From the NCBI GenBank assembly GCA_902546765.1, contig CACCLG010000001.1:116172-180171 (forward strand): a stretch of DNA of 64,000 nt. The letters run 5' to 3'. This DNA comes from an uncultured Pelagibacteraceae bacterium (GTDB taxonomy: Bacteria > Pseudomonadota > Alphaproteobacteria > Pelagibacterales > Pelagibacteraceae). The notes under the pieces were generated by a model that worked only from the letters and a program-made list of their open reading frames with translations, did not search any database and was not told the DNA's origin. Both the position numbers and the translations under genes were made by a program. Shown here in pieces: positions 21,258-32,332 of this stretch (its first letter is position 1; every line of letters starts with the position of its first letter).

Positions 21258-21838
21258 TGAAAATAATATTAGCTTCAAAAAGCAAGGTTAGAAAAGATAT
21301 ACTAACTGAACACAATATAGATTGTGAAGTTATTCAATCAAACGTTGATGAAGATCCAATTAAAGACAGTTTAATTGCGGAAGGAGCAACACCTGAAATT
21401 ATTTCTAAAAATCTAGCTGAGTTAAAAGCAAATAAAGTTAGTTCTAATATGTATGACGAATTGGTATTAGGAGCTGATAGCGTAATAGATTTAAATGGTG
21501 AATTAATTTCAAAACCATCCTCTAGAGAAGAGGCGATGAATATATTAAGAAAATTAAATGGTAGGTCTCATTATCTAATAAGTTCTGTTTGCATTTCAAA
21601 AAATAACTCGATGATTTGGAATCATACTGCTAAAGCAAAGCTTACTATGAAAAATTTTTCAGAAGTAGAGCTAAAAGATTATTTAAACAAAATTCCAGAT
21701 GAAGCATTATATGCTTATAATGTTTATCAAATAGAAGGAGAGGGAAAAAGTTTATTTGAGAAAATTGAAGGTGATAAAGATACAATAATGGGCTTACCAA
21801 TTACACAAATAAAAACATATATGGAAAATTTCAAATGA
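21257..21838 (+). CDS. maf: Maf-like nucleotide pyrophosphatase
   Basis: IILASKSKVRKDIL, LVLGADSVIDL. Confidence 0.93.
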   Translation: MKIILASKSKVRKDILTEHNIDCEVIQSNVDEDPIKDSLIAEGATPEIISKNLAELKANKVSSNMYDELVLGADSVIDLNGELISKPSSREEAMNILRKLNGRSHYLISSVCISKNNSMIWNHTAKAKLTMKNFSEVELKDYLNKIPDEALYAYNVYQIEGEGKSLFEKIEGDKDTIMGLPITQIKTYMENFK

Positions 21839-22629
21839 AAAAATTTTTGGTAATTGGTGATCCAATAGAGCACTCACTTTCTCCAAAATTACACAATTAT
21901 TGGTTCAAACAGAATAATGTTGATGCAATTTATGAAAAAAAAAAAATCAATGAACCAGAATTACAGGATATTGTATCTAAGGTAAGAAAAAATGAAATTT
22001 TCGGAGTAAATGTAACAGTCCCTTATAAATCAAAAATAATTAAATACTTAGACTTACTGAGTGATGATGCTAACGCTACACAATCTGTGAATACAATACT
22101 TAAAAAAGAGAACAAAATTTTTGGATTCAATACAGATGTAGATGGCTTTGAGTTATCCTTGTTAAATTATATCGATAAAATAAGAAATAAAACTGTCCTA
22201 ATTTTAGGAGCTGGAGGTGTTGCACCATCTATAATTTATGTTTTAAAAAAAATTAAAGCATCAAAAATTTTAATCACTAATAGAACAAAGATTAAATCAG
22301 AAAATTTGAAAACTAAATTCAGCGATATCGATGTAGTTGATTGGGGAGAGACACCAGCTGCCGATGTTGTAATAAATGTAACAAGCTTAGGTCTTAATCC
22401 TAACGATAAAATTGATCTAGATTATGATAAAATTGGCAAGGATAAGTTTTTCTATGATGTAATATACAAACCATCAAAAACATTATTTTTAGATGAGGCA
22501 AAAAAAAGAGGCAATATAATTGAAAACGGCAAAATGATGTTTGCTTATCAAGCACAAAAAGCATTTGAATTGTGGAATAATTTAAAGCCAGAAATTAATG
22601 AACAGGTCTTAAATTTTTTAGATGATTAG
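21835..22629 (+). CDS. aroE: Shikimate dehydrogenase
   Basis: VIGDPIEHSLSPKLHNYWF, GVNVTVPYK, GAGGVAPSIIY. Confidence 0.95.
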   Translation: MKKFLVIGDPIEHSLSPKLHNYWFKQNNVDAIYEKKKINEPELQDIVSKVRKNEIFGVNVTVPYKSKIIKYLDLLSDDANATQSVNTILKKENKIFGFNTDVDGFELSLLNYIDKIRNKTVLILGAGGVAPSIIYVLKKIKASKILITNRTKIKSENLKTKFSDIDVVDWGETPAADVVINVTSLGLNPNDKIDLDYDKIGKDKFFYDVIYKPSKTLFLDEAKKRGNIIENGKMMFAYQAQKAFELWNNLKPEINEQVLNFLDD

Positions 22630-23197
22630 AATAGCAATATTAGGAGATATAGGTGCTGGCAAAAGTTTTGTTTCCAAACAATTTAATTGTCCACTCTTTA
22701 ACGCTGATAAAGAGGTTGCTGAAATTTATAAAAATGACAGATCTTGTTATCAAAAAATTAAAAAAGCATTGCCTAAATATATAATTTCAGATCATCTAGA
22801 CAAAAAATTTTTACTAAAAGCTGTATTGGATAGTAAAAATAATCTTAGAAAGATTTCAAAAATTGTTCATCCAATTGTTAGAACTAGGATGAATAAATTT
22901 TTAATAAAGAATAGTTCTAAAAAATTAGTAGTGCTAGACATTCCTTTATATTTAGAAAATAAACTAAACAAGAAGGGAGATGTTTTAATTTTTGTAGAAG
23001 CAAAAAGAAAAGATATTCAAAAAAGATTAAAAAACAGGAAATATTTTAATGAAAAACTAAACAGAAATTTGAAGAGTTTGCAGTTACCGTTAACAATAAA
23101 GAAAAAATTATCTAATTTTGTTATTAAGAATACATTCAATGCAACAAAAATTAAAAATGATGTTAAAAATATAAAAACTGAAATATTAAATATATGA
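22622..23197 (+). CDS. coaE: Dephospho-CoA kinase
   Basis: IAILGDIGAGKSFVSKQF, NADKEV, HPIVRTRM, VLDIPLYLE. Confidence 0.92.
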   Translation: MIRIAILGDIGAGKSFVSKQFNCPLFNADKEVAEIYKNDRSCYQKIKKALPKYIISDHLDKKFLLKAVLDSKNNLRKISKIVHPIVRTRMNKFLIKNSSKKLVVLDIPLYLENKLNKKGDVLIFVEAKRKDIQKRLKNRKYFNEKLNRNLKSLQLPLTIKKKLSNFVIKNTFNATKIKNDVKNIKTEILNI

Positions 23198-23862
23198 AAG
23201 AAATAATTTTAGATACTGAAACAACTGGACTATCTGTTAAAGATGGTCACCGTATTGTTGAAATTGGTTGTATAGAACTCGATAACTTAGTACCCACAAA
23301 AAATATATTTCATTGCTATTTAAATCCAGAGAGAAAAGTATCCGAAAAAGCATTTGAAGTGCATGGTTATTCTGACCAATTTTTATCTGATAAAAAAAAG
23401 TTTGTTGAAATAGCAGATGAATTTTTAAATTTTATTAAAGATAAAAAAATAATAATACATAATGCAGAATTTGATATTTCACATTTAAACAACGAGCTAT
23501 CTATTGCTGGTAAACCAGAAATAAATAAAGAAACTACTGTTGATACACTAGACCTTGCAAGGAATAAATTCCCTGGTTCAGGTATAAGTTTAGATGCTCT
23601 CTGTAAGAGATTTAGAATAGATAACTCAAAAAGAGAAAAACACACTGCGTTAATTGATTGTGAACTACTTGCAAAAGTTTATATAAATCTACTAGATCAG
23701 AAAGAGCCTAAACTAAATTTTTCAAACTCTGTTGATATTAATTCTGTCGAAACTCAAAATAAAAATATTACTTATTCAAAAAAAATTGTTTTTCCCACAT
23801 CAGAAGAGCTTGAACAACACAGGGAATTCCTAAAGAGAGATTTAAAGAAAAATTTTTATTGA
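23194..23862 (+). CDS. dnaQ: DNA polymerase III subunit epsilon
   Basis: ILDTETTGLSVKDGHRIVEIG, HNAEFDISHLN, HTALIDCELLAKVY. Confidence 0.96.
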   Translation: MKEIILDTETTGLSVKDGHRIVEIGCIELDNLVPTKNIFHCYLNPERKVSEKAFEVHGYSDQFLSDKKKFVEIADEFLNFIKDKKIIIHNAEFDISHLNNELSIAGKPEINKETTVDTLDLARNKFPGSGISLDALCKRFRIDNSKREKHTALIDCELLAKVYINLLDQKEPKLNFSNSVDINSVETQNKNITYSKKIVFPTSEELEQHREFLKRDLKKNFY

Positions 23863-24281
23863 TTTGATCTTTGTTGGTATAATTTTAGAAAATCAATTTC
23901 ACCTGAGAAATTAGCCTCTGGAAATCCAGAGTGTCTAAGTATTAGAATAAAAGCTTCGCGTATTTTTGGAAAAACTTCTAGTTGTAAATCACAAAGTATG
24001 AATTTTTCCATTTCATTTTTTTCTATTTTTGTGTCTTCGATTTCAACAACTGTTGAATGGAGAAGTTCAAAGAGTGCTTTTTTTTTACTCTCTTCTACAT
24101 CTGTATATTTAAGTTTAGTAAAAACCTCTATCATTTTATTTTTTAATGGTTTTGAAGTTATATCTAAAGTGATTTTATATTTTGATATTCTTTCTCTTGC
24201 TAAAAGAAGGGTTTGCACATCTGGTATTTCAACAGATAAATCTTTTGTATAACTAACTATGACTTTATGTTTAACAGGCAT
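23856..24281 (-). CDS. secB: Protein-export chaperone SecB
   Basis: SYTKDLSVEIPDVQ; chaperone fold; next to dnaQ. Confidence 0.88.
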   Translation of the reverse strand: MPVKHKVIVSYTKDLSVEIPDVQTLLLARERISKYKITLDITSKPLKNKMIEVFTKLKYTDVEESKKKALFELLHSTVVEIEDTKIEKNEMEKFILCDLQLEVFPKIREAFILILRHSGFPEANFSGEIDFLKLYQQRSNQ

Positions 24282-24697
24282 TATTTTTCATCCATATCTT
24301 TATATTCTCCTTCAATAAAATCCTTTTTTTCGAAGGTGTTATTTTTTTTATTAAATTTTTTAGAAAAAACGTTAAAGATAAGTTTTCTTGTAATTGGAAT
24401 AATTAAAAGTAACCCCAAACAATCTGTGGCGAAACCAGGAATGATTAAAAGAATAGCAGCAAATGTTAGGGCGGCGCCTGACACAATTTCGTAAATTGGT
24501 AATTCATTTTTAACTAATTGTGTCATACCAGACCTTAGGGTGTTAAATCCCTCGTATCTTGCATAAGCAACTCCTACAATCGCTGTCAGCAAAATTAGAC
24601 TAATTGTATTAAATGCTCCAATTGATGATCCAATTTTAATAAATAGGTAAATTTCGATTAATGGAATAGACAATATAAGAATTAATACTGAGTTCAT
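24281..24697 (-). CDS. fxsA: FxsA-like membrane protein
   Basis: EIYLFIKIGSSIGAFNTISLILLTAIVGVAYARYEG; LLIIPGFATDCLGLLLIIP. Confidence 0.9.
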   Translation of the reverse strand: MNSVLILILSIPLIEIYLFIKIGSSIGAFNTISLILLTAIVGVAYARYEGFNTLRSGMTQLVKNELPIYEIVSGAALTFAAILLIIPGFATDCLGLLLIIPITRKLIFNVFSKKFNKKNNTFEKKDFIEGEYKDMDEK

Positions 24698-24755
24698 TTG
24701 TCTATAATGTAAATTGCCAGTTGAAATTAGGCAACATAGTAAATATTATTATCAT

Positions 24756-25343
24756 ATGAGTTATAGCTTTGAATATATCGATATCATCCTTCTTGCAATG
24801 ATTGCAGGGTTTATATTTCTGAGATTAAGAGGAATTTTAGGAAAAAAATCAGGCTTTGAAGAAGATATTAACCAGAGCTTTCCCCATGAGGCGCCAGTCG
24901 TTAAAACAGATGTAAAGTTAAACGCTGATACATTTGATGATAATGCTAAAAAAGAATTCTTAAAAGGTGCGCAAATTGCTTATGAAACGATTGTCACAAG
25001 TTTTTCAGAAGGAAAGTTAAAGGATATCAAATCATTGTTAGGTAAAGAAGTTTATGATCAATTTGATCAAGCAGTAAAAGACAGAAAGTCTAAAAATTTG
25101 TCTTCTAACACTACTTTTATAGGAATTAATTCCGCAGAAATTAAAAATCATGAACAAAATAAAAATATGTTAGAGGTAACCGTAGAGTTTGTAAGTGAAA
25201 TCATTTCACATATTAAGGACAAAGAAAATAAAACAGTTTCAGGAGATCCTGAGAAAATAAAAAAAGTTCATGATATTTGGAAATTTTCCAAAGATAGTAG
25301 ATCTGTAAATCCAAATTGGGTACTAATTGACACCCAAGCTTAA
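24756..25343 (+). CDS. Tim44-like domain protein
   Basis: N-terminal TM (YIDIILLAMIAGFIFLRLRGILG) and C-terminal Tim44-like domain (FLKGAQIAYETIVTSFSEG...DIWKFSKDSRSVNPNWVLIDTQ); internal ATG 24756 preferred to 24714. Confidence 0.88.
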   Translation: MSYSFEYIDIILLAMIAGFIFLRLRGILGKKSGFEEDINQSFPHEAPVVKTDVKLNADTFDDNAKKEFLKGAQIAYETIVTSFSEGKLKDIKSLLGKEVYDQFDQAVKDRKSKNLSSNTTFIGINSAEIKNHEQNKNMLEVTVEFVSEIISHIKDKENKTVSGDPEKIKKVHDIWKFSKDSRSVNPNWVLIDTQA

Positions 25344-25760
25344 TTGACAAAAAAACTTTCAGATAAAGATAAAAAAGACTGGCAAAATTTTTTAGAAAGC
25401 TCAGAAAAATTAGACAACAAAGACAAAGAAACTTTAGATCATCAGAATAGAATTGGAGAGAAAGTTATAGATCTTCACGGATTTACTCTTGACGAGGCAA
25501 ATCAAAAAGTTTCTGAATTTATCCAAGATTGTTATGATCAAAATGTAATAAAAATAAATATAATAACTGGTAAGGGACTTAGATCAAAAAATTTAAATGA
25601 TCCATATCAATCTAAAAATCTAAGTATACTAAAGCACTCTGTACCTAGCTTTATTAAAGATAGCCCTCACCTAATGTCAAAAATTATAAAAATTGATCAG
25701 CAAGCTGTTGACAGTCCATCAAAAGGAAATTTTGAGATTTATTTAAGAAAGAAATTATAG
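25344..25760 (+). CDS. Smr-domain protein
   Basis: [16 protein letters not shown]...[14 protein letters not shown] start. Confidence 0.85.
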   Translation: MTKKLSDKDKKDWQNFLESSEKLDNKDKETLDHQNRIGEKVIDLHGFTLDEANQKVSEFIQDCYDQNVIKINIITGKGLRSKNLNDPYQSKNLSILKHSVPSFIKDSPHLMSKIIKIDQQAVDSPSKGNFEIYLRKKL

Positions 25761-27122
25761 AATAAATTTAGACAGATCGGTATCTTTTACTAGTTCACCA
25801 ATATTTTTCTTAATATATTCAGAGTCCACTGTTATTTTTTCACCAGCTCTATCTGTAGCTGTAAAACTAATCTCATCTAGTACTCTTTCGATAATAGTAT
25901 GAAGACGTCTTGCACCAATATTTTCAACGGTTGTATTTACTTCACTTGCAATATTAGCAATAGTGTCAATGCCATCGTCTGTGAATTCAAGATCTACATT
26001 TTCAGTTTTTAAAAGTGCCTTGTATTGTTTTATCAAACTGTTATCTGGTTCTTTCAAAATTCTTTTAAAATCATCACTGTTTAACGCATCAAGCTCAACT
26101 CTAATCGGAAGTCTTCCTTGAAGTTCTGGTAAAAGGTCAGATGGTTTTGCTAATTGGAATGCTCCTGATGCAATAAATAAAATATGATCAGTTTTAATAG
26201 GACCATATTTTGTGCTCACAGTTGTTCCTTCAATCAAAGGCAATAGATCCCTTTGAACTCCTTCTCTTGAAACATCACCTCCAACACGATCAGTTCTAGC
26301 TGAAATTTTATCTATCTCATCCAAAAATACGATACCATTATTTTCTGTTGAATTTTTTGCAGCTTTAATAATTTTATCTTGTTCAATTAACTTATCAGAC
26401 TCTTCATTGATTAAAATTTCGTGAGATTCTTTTACACTCATTTTCCTCTTCTTTGGTTTCTGTCCCATTGATTTACCTAAAACATCAGAAATATTTATCA
26501 TTCCAACATTTGCACCTGGCATTCCTGGTATTTCAAAAGATGGCATTTGGTTACTTTCAGCTACAGCAATTTCAATTTCATTGTCATCTAAATCTCCGTC
26601 TCTCAATCTTTTTCTAAAACTTTCTCTTGTAGCAACACTTGCTTTGTTACCGACTAATGCGTCCAAAACTCTTTCCTCAGCTAACTTTTGTGCCTGTGCA
26701 TGGACTTCTTTTCTTTTCTTTACCTTTTCCATCGAAATGGCAATCTCTAACAAATCTCTTACAATTTGTTCAACATCTCTTCCAACGTAACCTACCTCTG
26801 TAAATCTTGTCGCTTCAACTTTTACAAAAGGAGCTTCGGCAAGCTTTGATAGTCTTCTTGAAATTTCTGTTTTACCAACTCCTGTTGGTCCTATCATAAG
26901 TATATTTTTGGGTAGAACTTCATCTTTCATATCTCCAGATAAAGCCTGTCTTCTCCATCTATTTCTTAATGCTATAGCTACCGCTCTTTTTGCTTTGTTT
27001 TGCCCTACAACAAATCTATCTAGCTCTGAAACAATTTCTCTTGGGGAAAGTGAATTTTCAATAGTTGAATTTTCTTTTGCAACCTTTTCTTTTGGAAATG
27101 TAGTTACATTAGTTTTTTCCAT
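25755..27122 (-). CDS. hslU: ATP-dependent protease ATPase subunit HslU
   Basis: [44 protein letters not shown]. Confidence 0.98.
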   Translation of the reverse strand: MEKTNVTTFPKEKVAKENSTIENSLSPREIVSELDRFVVGQNKAKRAVAIALRNRWRRQALSGDMKDEVLPKNILMIGPTGVGKTEISRRLSKLAEAPFVKVEATRFTEVGYVGRDVEQIVRDLLEIAISMEKVKKRKEVHAQAQKLAEERVLDALVGNKASVATRESFRKRLRDGDLDDNEIEIAVAESNQMPSFEIPGMPGANVGMINISDVLGKSMGQKPKKRKMSVKESHEILINEESDKLIEQDKIIKAAKNSTENNGIVFLDEIDKISARTDRVGGDVSREGVQRDLLPLIEGTTVSTKYGPIKTDHILFIASGAFQLAKPSDLLPELQGRLPIRVELDALNSDDFKRILKEPDNSLIKQYKALLKTENVDLEFTDDGIDTIANIASEVNTTVENIGARRLHTIIERVLDEISFTATDRAGEKITVDSEYIKKNIGELVKDTDLSKFIL

Positions 27123-27123
27123 T

Positions 27124-27639
27124 TTATATTTTCTCCATACTTAAGTTATCATTTGTAAAAACACATATTTCAGATGCAACTTTGATAGCTTTTTTTGCTA
27201 TATCCTCAGCAGATTTATCACCATCCATTAATACTTTCGCAGCTGCTAAAGCATAATTTCCACCTGAACCAATCCCAATGACATCTCCCTCTGGTTCTAA
27301 AACATCTCCAGTACCAGAAATTATAAAGCTTTTTTCTTTATCAGCTATAGCCATTAATGCTTCAAGTCTTCTTAAATACTTATCAGTTCTCCAATCTTTA
27401 GCTAGTTCGACAGCAGCTCTTGTCAAATTACCTGCATGTTTTTCTAACTTAGATTCTAATCTTTCAAATAATGTTAATGCATCAGCTGTTGATCCAGCAA
27501 ATCCAGCGATCACATTTCTTTTCTCAATCTTTCTGACTTTGTTAGCAGTTTTTTTAATTACAGTATTTCCCATACTGACCTGTCCGTCACTCGCAACTAC
27601 TACATCATTATTTTTTCTGACCAAAACTATTGTTGTCAT
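27124..27639 (-). CDS. hslV: ATP-dependent protease peptidase subunit HslV
   Basis: [38 protein letters not shown]. Confidence 0.98.
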   Translation of the reverse strand: MTTIVLVRKNNDVVVASDGQVSMGNTVIKKTANKVRKIEKRNVIAGFAGSTADALTLFERLESKLEKHAGNLTRAAVELAKDWRTDKYLRRLEALMAIADKEKSFIISGTGDVLEPEGDVIGIGSGGNYALAAAKVLMDGDKSAEDIAKKAIKVASEICVFTNDNLSMEKI

Positions 27640-27730
27640 GCACTATAAATGGATACTAAATTTGATAGTTCAAGCCCAGGTTTAGTATTATTGCCATAAT
27701 TGAATTATATATATATACCTCTTTAAAATT

Positions 27731-28321
27731 ATGAAGCGTAAAGCAAAAATAAGTAGAAAGACAAAAGAAACCAACATCAATGTTGATCTAAACATAGATG
27801 GAAAAGGTAAATACAAAGTTGACACAGGCATAGGATTTTTAGATCACATGCTTGAACAACTGTCAAAGCATTCTTCAATGGATATGAATATTAAAGCTAA
27901 GGGTGATACACATATTGATCTTCATCACACTACAGAGGACACAGGTATTGCTATTGGTGAATGTTTAAAAAAAGCATCTAAAAAGTTTGTCGGTATTAAA
28001 AGGTATGCACATGCAATGATTCCAATGGATGAAACGCTTACTCGTGTTGCAATTGATGTATCAAATAGACCTTACTTAATTTGGAAAGTGAAATTAAAAG
28101 TCGAGAAGCTTGGAGAAATGGACACAGAGCTCTTCAAAGAGTGGTTCCAAGCTTTTTCACAATCAGCAGGAATTACTTTACACGTTGAAAATATTTATGG
28201 TGATAACAGTCACCACATAATAGAGTCTTGTTTTAAAGGCTTAGCAAGATCTTTAAGAGCTGCGTTGGAAATGGATCCAAGGAACAAAACTACTATTCCT
28301 TCTACCAAAGGCTCTTTATAA
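27731..28321 (+). CDS. hisB: Imidazoleglycerol-phosphate dehydratase
   Basis: [35 protein letters not shown]. Confidence 0.97.
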   Translation: MKRKAKISRKTKETNINVDLNIDGKGKYKVDTGIGFLDHMLEQLSKHSSMDMNIKAKGDTHIDLHHTTEDTGIAIGECLKKASKKFVGIKRYAHAMIPMDETLTRVAIDVSNRPYLIWKVKLKVEKLGEMDTELFKEWFQAFSQSAGITLHVENIYGDNSHHIIESCFKGLARSLRAALEMDPRNKTTIPSTKGSL

Positions 28322-28326
28322 AATTA

Positions 28327-28953
28327 ATGAATGTCACAATTGTTGACTATAACTCAGGCAATATTAGCTCAGTAATTAATTCTTTCACTGAGGTTGCAAA
28401 GGGTACAGTTAATTTAGAAGTAACCTCAGATTTAAAAAAAATTAAATCAAGTGATAAAGTAGTGTTACCAGGACAAGGCTCATTTAAGAGCTGTATAGAC
28501 GCCTTAAACAGCATAAATGGTTTAACCGATACTCTTAGCGAATTTGTGATGATTGATAAAAAACCACTTTTTGGAATATGTGTGGGCTTACAAATGTTTG
28601 CTAATGTAGGTTATGAAGAGACGGAGACAAAAGGATTGGGGTGGATACCTGGAAAAGTATCAAAAATCGACAACAAAAATGGAAGATATAAACTTCCTCA
28701 TATTGGTTGGAACCAAATAAATATTGTTAAGGACAGTAAAATTTTTAAAGATATTGAAAATAATTCCCACATGTACTTTGTACATAGCTATGAGTTTATA
28801 CCTGAAGATAAAAATGTTATTTCAGCAACAACAGATTATTCTTCAAACATCGTTTGTTCAGTTGAAAAAGAAAATATTTTTGGAACCCAATTTCATCCTG
28901 AAAAGAGTGATAAAATTGGCCTTAAAATAATTGAAAATTTTATGAGACTTTAA
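28327..28953 (+). CDS. hisH: Imidazole glycerol phosphate synthase, glutaminase subunit HisH
   Basis: VDYNSGNISSV, LFGICVGLQMF, GTQFHPEKS. Confidence 0.96.
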   Translation: MNVTIVDYNSGNISSVINSFTEVAKGTVNLEVTSDLKKIKSSDKVVLPGQGSFKSCIDALNSINGLTDTLSEFVMIDKKPLFGICVGLQMFANVGYEETETKGLGWIPGKVSKIDNKNGRYKLPHIGWNQINIVKDSKIFKDIENNSHMYFVHSYEFIPEDKNVISATTDYSSNIVCSVEKENIFGTQFHPEKSDKIGLKIIENFMRL

Positions 28954-28959
28954 TAAAAC

Positions 28960-29574
28960 ATGTCTATGAAAAAAATATCTTTTTTGTTTATAATGATATT
29001 ATTTTCAACGTCAGCATTATCCAAAGATTATTATTTTATAACCGGTATTAACAATAATAAAATTGAAACTGGTATAACTGTAAGCACAGCTTCTTTAGAT
29101 GAAGATGATGATGATATGTTCTTCACTATTGGATATAATTATTCAGACAATCTAGGGATAGATATTTCCTTTTTTGAAACTGGAGATGCAACACTGTCTG
29201 GAGACAATGGCGATAGATTCACTCTCGAAGGGACTGAATATGAGTTTATAGTAAATAATGCTAAAATATCGGTTTCTTCAGAAAACATAGCTATTGGTTT
29301 GAGGCCAAAAGCAAAACTTTCAGAGGAGTTAGATGTGTTCGGTAGAATAGGATATCATTTTTATGAGGCAACAGCCTCTGCCTCTGGCGATGGTATAACA
29401 ACAGCATCACTTACTGATGATGACAGTTCAGACTTTTTCTACGGTTTTGGATTAAGTTATAAAGTTGATAATTTTTACTTGAATGCTGGTTTGGAGTATT
29501 ATCAATTAGATTATGATTACATAGATGAAATAAAAACTGAATTTATTTCAATCGGTTTTATTTCTGAATTTTAA
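28960..29574 (+). CDS. Outer-membrane beta-barrel protein (OmpA/opacity-like)
   Basis: Signal peptide, alternating strands, YGFGLSYKVDNFYLNAGLEYYQLDY, C-terminal FISIGFISEF. Confidence 0.75.
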   Translation: MSMKKISFLFIMILFSTSALSKDYYFITGINNNKIETGITVSTASLDEDDDDMFFTIGYNYSDNLGIDISFFETGDATLSGDNGDRFTLEGTEYEFIVNNAKISVSSENIAIGLRPKAKLSEELDVFGRIGYHFYEATASASGDGITTASLTDDDSSDFFYGFGLSYKVDNFYLNAGLEYYQLDYDYIDEIKTEFISIGFISEF

Positions 29575-29594
29575 AAAAATTAATTTTATAAATT

Positions 29595-30320
29595 GTGAAA
29601 ATTTTTCCAGCTATAGATATTAAAGATAAAAAATGTGTAAGACTAATTAAAGGAGAATTTGAGAATAAAACTGAATATGGGATATCTCCATTTGAACAAG
29701 CTTCAAAGTATAAAGATTATGGATTTAAAAATTTACACATTGTAGATTTAGATGGAGCCTTATCAGGAGAGACTGTTAATTTGGATATTATTCAAGAAAT
29801 AGTAAAGAAGTGTGATCTTAATATTGAAATTGGAGGTGGAATTAGAAACTTTGAAAGCATCAAAAAATATACTGATGCTGGTGTTGAAAAGGTTATTTTA
29901 GGAAGTGCGGCTATTAAAGACAAAGACTTTTTAAAAGGTGCTTGTGAAAAGTTCCCTAATAAAATTGCATTAGGCCTAGATGCAAAAGATGGATATTTGT
30001 CAGTTTCAGGATGGAAAGAAAACTCTAATCTCCTAACTTTAGAGTATCTAAAAGAAGTAAATAACTTTGGAGCAAGCAGATTAATATATACAGACATCAA
30101 CAAAGATGGAATGAAGCAAAGTCCTAATTTTAAGGAAACTGAGATAGTGGCTAATAATTCGAATTGTCCAGTAATAATATCTGGTGGGGTATCAAATATA
30201 GATGATATTAAAAAAGCAAAAGAATTAAATATCAAAAATATTGAAGGTATAATTGTTGGTAAAGCTATATATGATGGAGATATTAAGTTAGACGAACTTG
30301 CAAAAGAAATAGATGCTTAA
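29595..30320 (+). CDS. hisA: Phosphoribosylformimino-5-aminoimidazole carboxamide ribotide isomerase
   Basis: [42 protein letters not shown] start. Confidence 0.97.
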   Translation: MKIFPAIDIKDKKCVRLIKGEFENKTEYGISPFEQASKYKDYGFKNLHIVDLDGALSGETVNLDIIQEIVKKCDLNIEIGGGIRNFESIKKYTDAGVEKVILGSAAIKDKDFLKGACEKFPNKIALGLDAKDGYLSVSGWKENSNLLTLEYLKEVNNFGASRLIYTDINKDGMKQSPNFKETEIVANNSNCPVIISGGVSNIDDIKKAKELNIKNIEGIIVGKAIYDGDIKLDELAKEIDA

Positions 30321-31065
30321 AAATAGAATTATCCCTTGTTTAGATGTTAAAAACGGAAGAGTTGTAAAAGGTATTAATTTTGTTGATCTAAAAGATGCTG
30401 GAGACCCAGTTGAACAAGCAAAGATTTATAGTGATGGCGGTGCTGATGAGATATGTTTTTTAGATATTACGGCGTCAAACGAAAATAGAGAAACTATTTA
30501 CGATGTGGTTAAGGAAACCTCAAAAAAATGTTTTGTGCCTTTGACAGTTGGAGGAGGCGTGAGAAGTGTTGAAGATATAAACAAACTTTTAAACTGCGGT
30601 GCTGATAAAGTTTCAATAAATACAGCCGCAGTCCAAAATCCAAGTGTTGTTGAAGAAAGTTCAAAAAAATTTGGTTCACAATGTATTGTTGTTGCAATAG
30701 ATGCAAAAAAAAATGGAAATACTTGGGAAATATTTACCCATGGTGGTAGAAAAGAAACAGGAATTAATGCAATAGAATTTGCACTTAAAATGGAAAAAAG
30801 TGGAGCAGGGGAACTACTTGTTACTTCAATGGATAAAGATGGCACTCAATCCGGATATGATATTGAATTAATGAAAACTATTTCTGAAAGTGTTAATATT
30901 CCTGTCATTGCATCTGGTGGAGTTGGAACTTTAGATCATTTGGTTGATGGAATAAAATCAGGTGCTAGTGCAGTTTTAGCTGCATCTATATTTCATTATG
31001 GCACATACTCAGTTAATGAAGCAAAGCAGTATTTGGCTTCAAAAGATATACCTGTTAGGATTTAA
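30313..31065 (+). CDS. hisF: Imidazole glycerol phosphate synthase, cyclase subunit HisF
   Basis: [36 protein letters not shown]. Confidence 0.98.
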   Translation: MLKNRIIPCLDVKNGRVVKGINFVDLKDAGDPVEQAKIYSDGGADEICFLDITASNENRETIYDVVKETSKKCFVPLTVGGGVRSVEDINKLLNCGADKVSINTAAVQNPSVVEESSKKFGSQCIVVAIDAKKNGNTWEIFTHGGRKETGINAIEFALKMEKSGAGELLVTSMDKDGTQSGYDIELMKTISESVNIPVIASGGVGTLDHLVDGIKSGASAVLAASIFHYGTYSVNEAKQYLASKDIPVRI

Positions 31066-31066
31066 C

Positions 31067-31339
31067 ATGCTTAAAACTTTAGAAGATCTCGTTACTCTTG
31101 CAAGAGAAAGAAAAAAGAACCCAGTCGAAGGATCTTATACTAATAAACTCTTAGAAGATGAAACTTTATCAAAAGTAAAGGTTCTAGAAGAAATAGATGA
31201 GCTAATTGAATCTGTTGAAAAAAATACAAATAAAATTCATGAAGCTGCAGACGTTTTTTATCACTTGATAATGTATCTAGAAAAAAGTGGTATAAAAATC
31301 GAAGAAGTGATGGAAGAATTAAATTCTAGGAAAAAGTAG
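31067..31339 (+). CDS. hisE: Phosphoribosyl-ATP pyrophosphatase
   Basis: EDETLSKVKVLEEIDELIESV...EAADVFYHLIMYL; start at 31067 rather than the upstream ORF start. Confidence 0.9.
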   Translation: MLKTLEDLVTLARERKKNPVEGSYTNKLLEDETLSKVKVLEEIDELIESVEKNTNKIHEAADVFYHLIMYLEKSGIKIEEVMEELNSRKK

Positions 31340-31340
31340 T

Positions 31341-31838
31341 TTAACCATCGTAAGGCAAAACCCTTATAGTCTTACCAAATATTATTACTACTCTATCATT
31401 ATTACTTAATTTTGTTTCGCTACCTTGAACAATCGCTACATCATCTTCACTGTCATCAACGTTAATAATATATTGATGTCCATCATGGTTCCCCAACAAT
31501 GCTTCTGTGACGTAACCAAGTGCAGCCCCACCTATTGTTGCATAAACAATTGCAATTTCCTCACATTTTGCCCCTGCGATTAGTTCTTTTCCACAAACCT
31601 GAGTACCTAAAAGGCCACCAATCATTGCTCCTGTAGTAGCACCAATTAAACTTCCTTCACCTTTAACTTTTACTGGCAAAGAAGAAACAATCTTTCCATA
31701 TTTAATTGACTTAATTCTTTGAGTATCTGATTTTTTTACGTCAGATGGATTGGTTGTGTTACATGAAACTAAAAATAGAGATAAAAATAAAATAAATATA
31801 TACTTCACATTTATTTGATTAGATTCAAAATTAGCCAT
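31341..31838 (-). CDS. Glycine-zipper outer-membrane lipoprotein (SlyB-like)
   Basis: Lipobox FLVSCN; GSLIGATTGAMIGGLLGTQVCG and ATIGGAALGYVTEALLG. Confidence 0.7.
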   Translation of the reverse strand: MANFESNQINVKYIFILFLSLFLVSCNTTNPSDVKKSDTQRIKSIKYGKIVSSLPVKVKGEGSLIGATTGAMIGGLLGTQVCGKELIAGAKCEEIAIVYATIGGAALGYVTEALLGNHDGHQYIINVDDSEDDVAIVQGSETKLSNNDRVVIIFGKTIRVLPYDG

Positions 31839-31873
31839 AAATTAGGCATTAAATATTATTTGTAAGCTTACAT

Positions 31874-32284
31874 ATGGACTTAGTAAAATCATTAATAGAA
31901 TATCACAAAATGATACCCCATCCTGAAGGTGGACATTACGTTGAGGTATTTAAAAATAAAGATGTGAGTCATATTTATTTTTTATTGGAAGGCCATGAAC
32001 ATTCTCATTGGCATAGAATAACTAAGAATGAAACAGTTCACTTTTATTCTGGAGATCCTTTAGAAATATATACCTCCAAAGATGGAGAGGAGTTTGAAAC
32101 TAACCAAATTGGGTCAAAGAACAATTTTATTTATAGTATTGAAAAAAATACTTGGTTTGCAATGAAACCAAAAGGCAAATACAGCTTAATTGGATGCACA
32201 GTTGCTCCAGCTTTTGAGTTTGAAGATTTAGAACTTGCACCACAAGATTGGAAGCCATCTAAATTTAATTTATCTCTCAAGTAG
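31874..32284 (+). CDS. Cupin superfamily DUF985-like protein
   Basis: HPEGGHYVEVF, SHWHRITKNETVHFYSGDPLEIY, GCTVAPAFEFEDLELA. Confidence 0.85.
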   Translation: MDLVKSLIEYHKMIPHPEGGHYVEVFKNKDVSHIYFLLEGHEHSHWHRITKNETVHFYSGDPLEIYTSKDGEEFETNQIGSKNNFIYSIEKNTWFAMKPKGKYSLIGCTVAPAFEFEDLELAPQDWKPSKFNLSLK

Positions 32285-32332
32285 AATTAAGTATTCACAT
32301 TAATTAAATCCAGATATACTTTTTTTATAAAA

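Noticed and set aside
27278-27685. 135-aa + ORF opposite hslV
   Set aside because: Shadow ORF of hslV; no protein family signature
29792-30235. 147-aa minus ORF opposite hisA
   Set aside because: Shadow ORF; hisA motifs are intact on the other strand
30498-30845. 115-aa minus ORF opposite hisF
   Set aside because: Antisense to an unambiguous hisF; no recognisable motif
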